From: Leifsonia xyli subsp. xyli str. CTCB07
Lineage (GTDB): Bacteria; Actinomycetota; Actinomycetes; Actinomycetales; Microbacteriaceae
Direction: 5' to 3'
Assembly (NCBI RefSeq): GCF_000007665.1
Contig: NC_006087.1
Coordinates: 1,860,001-1,924,000 of the forward strand
DNA: 64,000 nt
Each line of letters starts with the position of its first letter. The stretch's first letter is position 1. The notes under the pieces were generated by a model. The model was given only the letters and a program-made list of their open reading frames with translations, was not told where the DNA came from and did not search any database. The translations under genes were made by a program, and so were the position numbers. Positions 58,901-64,000 of the stretch are shown here, piece by piece.

Positions 58901-59782
58901 TCACCTCAGCGCCCGCTCGGCGGACTCGACCACATTCTGCAACAGCAGCGCCCGGGTCATCGGCCCGACTCCGCCGGGGTTGGGCGAGATCCAGGAGGCG
59001 ACCCCGGCGACATCCGCCGCAACGTCCCCCGCGACACGGCTCTTACCCGTCTCCGGGTCCTCGACACGGCTCACGCCGACATCCAGCACGATCGCGCCCG
59101 GTTTGACGTTCTCCGCCGAAACCAGCCCGGGCACACCCGCCGCCGCCACGATCACATCGGCGCTGCGCAGATGCTCGTCCAGACTCTTCGTTCCCGTGTG
59201 GGTCAGGGTGACGGTGGCGTTGACCTCCCGGCGGGTCAGCAGCGCGCCGATCGACCGGCCGACGGTGACACCGCGGCCGACGACCACGACATCTTTGCCT
59301 GCCAGATCGATACCGTGGCGCAGCATCAGCTCTATCACGCCGCGCGGGGTACACGGCAGCGGGGTCGTGATCGGCCGGTTGACGTTCAGCACGAGCCGTC
59401 CGAGGTTCGTGGGGTGCAGTCCATCGGCGTCCTTCGCCGGGTCCACCAATTCCAGAACGGCGTCCGTGTCAAGGTGGCTCGGCAGCGGGAGCTGCACGAT
59501 GAAGCCGGTGCAGCCGGGGTCGGCGTTCAGCTGCTCCACGACGGCCTCGAGCTCCGCCTGCGAGATTTCCGCGGGCAAGTCGCGGCGGAGGGACGCGATG
59601 CCCACCTCCGCGCAGTCGCGGTGCTTCCCCGCGACATACCACTGCGATCCCGGGTCGTCGCCGACGAGGATGGTGCCGAGCCCGGGCACGACCCCCCGCT
59701 CGCGCAGCGCGCTCACCCGCTCCCGGAGCTCGGCCTTGATCGCAGCCGCCGTCGCCTTCCCGTCCAGCGTCCTCGCGCTCAT
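58901..59782 (-). CDS. folD: Methylenetetrahydrofolate dehydrogenase/cyclohydrolase
   Basis: 293 residues. FolD interconverts 5,10-methylene-THF and 10-formyl-THF. Visible: [70 protein letters not shown] loop [17 protein letters not shown] and [20 protein letters not shown]. Lies downstream of glyA on the same strand, so both one-carbon genes form an operon. ATG at 59782; the frame is open far upstream without protein character. Confidence 0.97.
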   Translation of the reverse strand: MSARTLDGKATAAAIKAELRERVSALRERGVVPGLGTILVGDDPGSQWYVAGKHRDCAEVGIASLRRDLPAEISQAELEAVVEQLNADPGCTGFIVQLPLPSHLDTDAVLELVDPAKDADGLHPTNLGRLVLNVNRPITTPLPCTPRGVIELMLRHGIDLAGKDVVVVGRGVTVGRSIGALLTRREVNATVTLTHTGTKSLDEHLRSADVIVAAAGVPGLVSAENVKPGAIVLDVGVSRVEDPETGKSRVAGDVAADVAGVASWISPNPGGVGPMTRALLLQNVVESAERALR

Positions 59783-59871
59783 CCTCGTCCCCTCACCGTC
59801 GCTTCCTCCGTTCTTCCGCGTTTTCGGACCGAATCCCCGCAAAACGCAAGGAAACGATGACTGCGGAGGGG

Positions 59872-61164
59872 TCAGCTCGCGGAGGGCGCGAGGCCAGGGT
59901 AGAGCGGAAAGGCGGCGGTCAGGGCGTCGACGCGGGCACGGAGCGCGCGGGTGTCGGCGCCGGGACGGAGCGCCAGCGCGATGATGTCGGCGACCTCGGT
60001 GAACTCGGTGTCGCCGAAGCCGCGGGTCGCCAGCGCCGGGGTGCCGATCCGGAGGCCCGAGGTGACCATCGGCGGGCGCGGGTCGAACGGCACCGCATTG
60101 CGGTTGACCGTGATCCCGACCTCGTGCAGGATATCCTCCGCCTGCTGCCCGTCGAGCTCCGACGTGCGCAGATCGGCGAGCACCAGGTGGACATCGGTGC
60201 CGCCGGTGAGCACATCCACACCGGATGCGCGGGAGTCGGCGGCGGTGAGCCGCTCGGCGAGGAGCTGCGCGCCACGGATGGTGCGTGCCTGACGGTCCTT
60301 GAACTCGTCGGTCGCCGCCAGCTTGAACGCGGTCGCCTTCGCGGCGATCACGTGCATGAGCGGGCCGCCCTGCTGACCGGGGAACACATTCGAGTTGAGC
60401 TTCTTCGCCAGCTCCGTGTCCCGGCTGACGATGAAACCGGAGCGGGGGCCGCCGAGCGTCTTGTGGACAGTCGAGGAGACGACGTCGGCGTAGGGCACGG
60501 GCGAGGGGTGCAGACCGGCCGCGACAAGGCCGGCGAAGTGGGCCATATCCACCCACAGCTTGGCGCCCACCTCGTCTGCGATCGCCCGGAACGCAGCGAA
60601 GTCGAGCTGACGCGGGTAGGCCGACCAGCCGGCGATGATGACCTGCGGTTTGTGCTCGAGCGCTCTGTCGCGCACAGCGTCCATGTCGACGAGGAAGGTC
60701 TCCGGGTCGACGCCGTAGGCGACCGCGTTGTAGAGCTTGCCGGAGAAGTTCAGCTTCATCCCGTGCGTCAGGTGCCCGCCGTGGGCGAGTTCCAGGCCCA
60801 GGATGGTTTCGCCCGGGGTCGCGATGGCGGAGAGCACGGCCGCGTTGGCCGAGGCGCCCGAGTGTGGCTGCACGTTCGCGTACTCCGCGCCGAACAGGCT
60901 CTTCGCCCGGTCGATCGCCAGCTGCTCGGCGATGTCCACGTACTCGCAGCCGCCGTAGTAGCGACGCCCCGGATACCCTTCGGCGTACTTGTTCGTCAGC
61001 ACCGAACCGACGGATTCCAGGACGGCGCGCGGCACGAAGTTCTCGGACGCGATCATCTCCAGGTAGTCGCGCTGGCGGCCGAGCTCCAACTGGAGCACCT
61101 CGGCGATCTCCGGGTCGACCTCCGCAAGCGACGCAGTGAAGGTGGACGGCAGGGTGTCGGTCAC
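59872..61164 (-). CDS. glyA: Serine hydroxymethyltransferase
   Basis: 430 residues. PLP enzyme that converts serine and THF to glycine and 5,10-methylene-THF, supplying FolD. PLP lysine in [79 protein letters not shown] at 61164 is chosen because AAGGAG stands seven bases before it; upstream codons lack family resemblance. Bases 61165-61432, between it and the divergent hexosaminidase, show no gene and no riboswitch that I recognise. Confidence 0.97.
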   Translation of the reverse strand: MTDTLPSTFTASLAEVDPEIAEVLQLELGRQRDYLEMIASENFVPRAVLESVGSVLTNKYAEGYPGRRYYGGCEYVDIAEQLAIDRAKSLFGAEYANVQPHSGASANAAVLSAIATPGETILGLELAHGGHLTHGMKLNFSGKLYNAVAYGVDPETFLVDMDAVRDRALEHKPQVIIAGWSAYPRQLDFAAFRAIADEVGAKLWVDMAHFAGLVAAGLHPSPVPYADVVSSTVHKTLGGPRSGFIVSRDTELAKKLNSNVFPGQQGGPLMHVIAAKATAFKLAATDEFKDRQARTIRGAQLLAERLTAADSRASGVDVLTGGTDVHLVLADLRTSELDGQQAEDILHEVGITVNRNAVPFDPRPPMVTSGLRIGTPALATRGFGDTEFTEVADIIALALRPGADTRALRARVDALTAAFPLYPGLAPSAS

Positions 61165-61432
61165 AATCGGCTCCTTCAAAACAAAAACAGGCGTGGACAT
61201 TTCTGTTGCTATCGACCCAGGCGCGCGGCCGAATCCACCCGTTCGTTCGAGGTACCGTCGTCGCTCCCCGATGGTGACCATCTGAGCGCCAGTCGCGACG
61301 AAGGCCAGCATAGCAAAGGCAGCGCCGGCCGAAACCTTGCTCAGAGCAGAGGGCTCCTGAAATACTCGCAGTGGCCGACCAGCGGGCGGGCAGCGTCAGC
61401 CTCCCCCGAAAAACCTTGTACGAGGAGCAACC

Positions 61433-62923
61433 GTGGTCGTCCCCCTTCCCGTCCGGTCCGAGAAAAGCTGCGAGGCCCCGTTCGTCCTCGGGGGCGGCGC
61501 GCGCATCAGCGCCGCCGGTCCGGGTGCGGACGCTATGGCCCGGCGCCTGCGCGACGGGCTGGCGAGCGACGGCCGCCGCGAACTCGAGGTGGTACACGAG
61601 CCGCCGGCGTTCGGGGAAATCGCGATCGTCATCGCGGAGCACGAAGGGCCGGAGGGGCAGCGCGAGGAAGGGCACACCCTGGAGGTCTCGGCGGAGGGCG
61701 TGCGCATCGGCGCGGCCACCGCAACCGGGGCGTTCTGGGGCGTGCAGACGCTCCGCCAGCTGGTGCCGACGGCCCGCGCGGACGACCCGCTCACGATCGA
61801 GGCGGTCCGCATCCAGGACTACCCGCGCTTCGCTTACCGGGGCGCGATGCTGGATGTCGCACGGCATTTCTTCCCGCCCGCCGACATCCGCCGTTTCATC
61901 GACGCGATCGCACTGCTGAAGATCAACCACCTCCACCTGCACCTGACCGACGACCAGGGCTGGCGCATCGAGATCGAGTCCTGGCCGGAGCTGACCCGGA
62001 TCGCCGGCTCCACGGGCAGCGACGGCAGCCCCGGCGGGTACTACACCCAGGACGAATACCGGGCGCTGGTCGACTACGCGGCCAAGCGTCACATCACGAT
62101 CGTGCCCGAGATCGATGTGCCCGGCCACACGAACGCGGCGCTGGCGTCCTATCCAGAGCTGAACCCGGACGGCGTCGCCAAAGAGCTGTACACGGGGAGG
62201 AAAGTCGGCTTCAGCAGTCTGATGACCGATGACGCCACCACCGACCGGTTCCTGCGGGATGTGGTGCGCGAGTTCGCCGCGCTGACGCCGAGCCCGTACT
62301 TTCACATCGGCGGCGACGAATGCCTGAGCACCCCTGCCGAAGACTTCCGAGCTTTCATCGAGCGCGCCGCCGGCCTCGTGGCCGAGACCGGCAAGACCCC
62401 GGTGGGCTGGCACGAGATGGGCCGGAGCGACCGGCTGCCACGGGGCACCATCGGGCAGTACTGGTCGTTCCGCACTCCCCGCGACAAGACCGGCGAAAAG
62501 ATCCTCTCCTTCGTGAGGCAGGGCGGCTCCGTCATCATGTCGCCCGCCGACGTGGCCTACCTCGATATGGTCTACGAAAAGGGCGACGCGATCGGCCTGG
62601 ACTGGGCAAACGGACCGACCGACCTCCGCAGCGCCTATGGCTGGGAGCCGGCGCGTGTCGTACCCGGCCTGAGCGAATCGCACATCCTGGGCGTGGAGGG
62701 CCCGCTCTGGACCGAGACCGTCCCGACCATCGAGGACGCCGAAGAGATGGTGTTTCCCCGGCTGGCCGCCGTCGCCGAGATCGGCTGGTCGGCCACGCCC
62801 TACGGCACGGACTCTGCACGCGACTTCGACGATTTCGCCACCCGCGTGGCCCGGCTCGCGGAGCAGCTGGGACGCCCACGGCACCCGGTACCGGAGGGTG
62901 GACGGCCTCCCGTGGCTGGATGA
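61433..62923 (+). CDS. Beta-N-acetylhexosaminidase, GH20
   Basis: 496 residues. GH20b domain (about 1-125), then the catalytic TIM barrel: [60 protein letters not shown], catalytic D295-E296 in [10 protein letters not shown], and [20 protein letters not shown]. It removes terminal GlcNAc or GalNAc from chitin fragments or glycans. No signal peptide, so it acts in the cytoplasm on imported oligosaccharides unless exported otherwise. GTG start at 61433 with GAGGAG before it. Complete. Confidence 0.93.
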   Translation: MVVPLPVRSEKSCEAPFVLGGGARISAAGPGADAMARRLRDGLASDGRRELEVVHEPPAFGEIAIVIAEHEGPEGQREEGHTLEVSAEGVRIGAATATGAFWGVQTLRQLVPTARADDPLTIEAVRIQDYPRFAYRGAMLDVARHFFPPADIRRFIDAIALLKINHLHLHLTDDQGWRIEIESWPELTRIAGSTGSDGSPGGYYTQDEYRALVDYAAKRHITIVPEIDVPGHTNAALASYPELNPDGVAKELYTGRKVGFSSLMTDDATTDRFLRDVVREFAALTPSPYFHIGGDECLSTPAEDFRAFIERAAGLVAETGKTPVGWHEMGRSDRLPRGTIGQYWSFRTPRDKTGEKILSFVRQGGSVIMSPADVAYLDMVYEKGDAIGLDWANGPTDLRSAYGWEPARVVPGLSESHILGVEGPLWTETVPTIEDAEEMVFPRLAAVAEIGWSATPYGTDSARDFDDFATRVARLAEQLGRPRHPVPEGGRPPVAG

Positions 62924-62960
62924 TGTCACCGTCTGATTCGCTCTTTCTTCGGGAACAGGA

Positions 62961-62988
62961 GGCCCCTCTGAAAGAGGGGTCCTTTTTT
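62961..62988 (+). terminator. Hexosaminidase terminator
   Basis: Stem GGCCCCTC/GAGGGGTCC (one bulge) with a short loop, followed by six T residues: a classic rho-independent terminator 38 bases past the stop. Confidence 0.85.
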
Positions 62989-63069
62989 AAAATGTTATAG
63001 TTACATGTTCCATACCAGAAGAACTTCCTGTCGAAAACAGACACTTCCGCCCTGAGGAGTCCGGACCCG

Positions 63070-64000
63070 ATGCAGCACCGCGAGCCCGACCAAGCCCGTA
63101 CGACGAATCTCCGCGAATACCTGCGTATTCTCCGCACGTACTGGGTGGGGATGTTGATCCTGATCCTGATCAGCGTCTCCGCCGCAGCCGTGTGGACGAT
63201 CGCCCAGACGCGGGTGTACAGCTCCACATCGCCCAGTTACAGGGCGACGGCGACGCCTCCAGCGGGGCGACCCAGTTCACCCCGACGGCCAGCGCCCCGC
63301 TCCCTTCGCTGCCCTCGTCACCGAACGTCCCGATCACCCTCAGTATCGCCTTGGTCCTCGGGCTCTTCCTCGCCGCCCTCTACGCGCTGATCCGGAACCA
63401 GCTGGACCGCGGCGTCCGGTCGGCCGAGATGGTCGAGAACACCTTCGGCGTCTCGGTGATCGGCACCGTCCCCGTCACGGACGAACTGGCCGAGAATTCG
63501 CACATCATCGGTATGAGCGGGAAGAACGCATCCGACTCCGTGAGCGCGATGGAGGCTCTGCGCGAACTCCGCACGAACCTCTCGTATGTGGATGTGGACA
63601 ACCCCCGCGCATCCTGCTCGTCACCTCCTCCATGCCCTCCGAGGGCAAGTCGACCCTCTCGGCCAACCTGGCGGTCACGATCGCCCGCGGCGGCCAGCCG
63701 GTCGTCGTCGTCGACGCCGACATGCGCCACCCCACGCAGGGCAAGACCTTCGGCATCCCCAACGGCGCCGGGCTCTCGGATGTCCTCGCCGGCCGGGTCT
63801 CTCTGCGCGAAGTGCTGCAAGACCCCGATGTCTCTCTCCACACACACATCCGTGTCCTCACCGCGGGCCGCACGCCACCGAACCCGAGCGAGCTGCTCGG
63901 CTCCCGGACAATGCGCGAACTCCTCGCCGCCCTCTCCGAACTCGCCGTGGTCATCGTGGACGCACCGCCGCTGCTCCCGGTCACCGACGCCGCCGTGCTC
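63070..64000 (+). pseudogene. Wzz/BY-kinase exopolysaccharide gene, broken, runs off window
   Basis: Starts with a Wzz-type N-terminus (LREYLRILRTYWVGMLILIL, first membrane helix). After VYSS the frame breaks near 63235, and sequence that should follow a periplasmic domain of 100-plus residues comes at once: PSSPNVPITLSIALVLGLFL, second helix, NQLDRGVRSAEMVENTFGVS. A second shift near 63607 leads to the kinase domain: Walker A SSMPSEGKSTLSANLAVTIA, Walker A' VVVVDADMRHPTQGK, and VIVDAPPLLPVTDAAVL at the edge. The intact family regulates capsule length and export. So periplasmic domain lost and frame broken twice. Confidence 0.85.

Noticed and set aside
61165..61432. Possible folate or glycine riboswitch before glyA
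   Set aside because: I looked for the conserved cores of THF and glycine riboswitches and found none; the region has only ordinary promoter-like sequence.
58901..62929. A 1342-codon open frame on the minus strand
   Set aside because: Only its last 293 codons are FolD. The rest lies out of frame over glyA and antisense to the hexosaminidase; it is low-complexity Arg/Gly/Ala and reflects high GC.

Overview
The window looks like chromosomal DNA of a high-GC actinobacterium of the family Microbacteriaceae, most likely a Leifsonia-type genome and possibly the sugarcane pathogen Leifsonia xyli. The reasons are gene content and order (carD-ispDF-cysS-rlmB, senX3-regX3/phoU/gpmA, glnR-like/ppk/Nudix/pstSCAB, sigK-rskA, an FABP/ygfZ pair), actinobacterial CDS signatures, and above all the many broken genes. 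About a dozen loci carry frameshifts, nonsense codons or internal deletions while their neighbours are intact. Species assignment is inference.

Layout. 1-5.1 kb: end of an XPB-type helicase, a RibD_C/FolP2-like folate-type pair, and an intact OmpR-class two-component system. 5.1-6.7 kb: a small mobile-DNA scar with IS481-type transposase fragments at both ends, a shattered SF1 helicase remnant and an intact ParD/ParE-like toxin-antitoxin pair with a palindromic operator. 6.9-13.5 kb: groEL with a perfect CIRCE element and a 42-bp palindromic terminator, a cold-shock protein, a LytR_C protein, DUF3263, msrB-nitroreductase, maltokinase and signal peptidase I. 13.5-25.5 kb: a DtxR-boxed but frameshifted siderophore-interacting protein, a YCII gene with an internal TGA, a citrate-type system (broken kinase, intact regulator, intact CitMHS transporter), tRNA-Thr, a DsbA-like thiol protein, an MsiK-type ABC ATPase, DUF4032, a GlcG-like lipoprotein, and a NarL-type two-component system whose kinase is frameshifted.

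25.5-33.1 kb: rlmB, cysS, ispDF and carD run leftwards; a lipoprotein, regX3-senX3 and phoU follow. 33.2-46.4 kb: a decayed secreted-protein gene, gpmA, a methyltransferase, ygfZ, an FABP/nitrobindin-like protein, two small membrane proteins, a GlnR-like regulator, frameshifted ppk and Nudix/histidine-phosphatase genes, then an intact pstSCAB operon behind a two-repeat PHO box. Phosphate sensing and uptake therefore appear intact while polyphosphate synthesis appears damaged.

46.4-53.7 kb: rskA-sigK, a conserved hypothetical, a secreted trypsin-like protein with an altered GSDGGP motif, tRNA-Lys followed by a 40-bp perfect palindrome and 17-bp tandem repeats, a ClC channel, a DUF4232 lipoprotein and a Ca2+/H+ antiporter. 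53.7-64 kb: a DeoR-type regulator diverging from a dead galT-galK operon over back-to-back promoters, an ankyrin lipoprotein, a gamma-carbonic anhydrase, a VOC protein, folD, glyA, a GH20 hexosaminidase, and a badly broken Wzz/BY-kinase exopolysaccharide gene running off the end.

I see no CRISPR array, prophage or clearly novel defence system. The points most worth checking are the folP2/ribD-like pair, the toxin-antitoxin scar, the altered protease, the 36-residue membrane protein, and regulatory sites preserved in front of dead genes.
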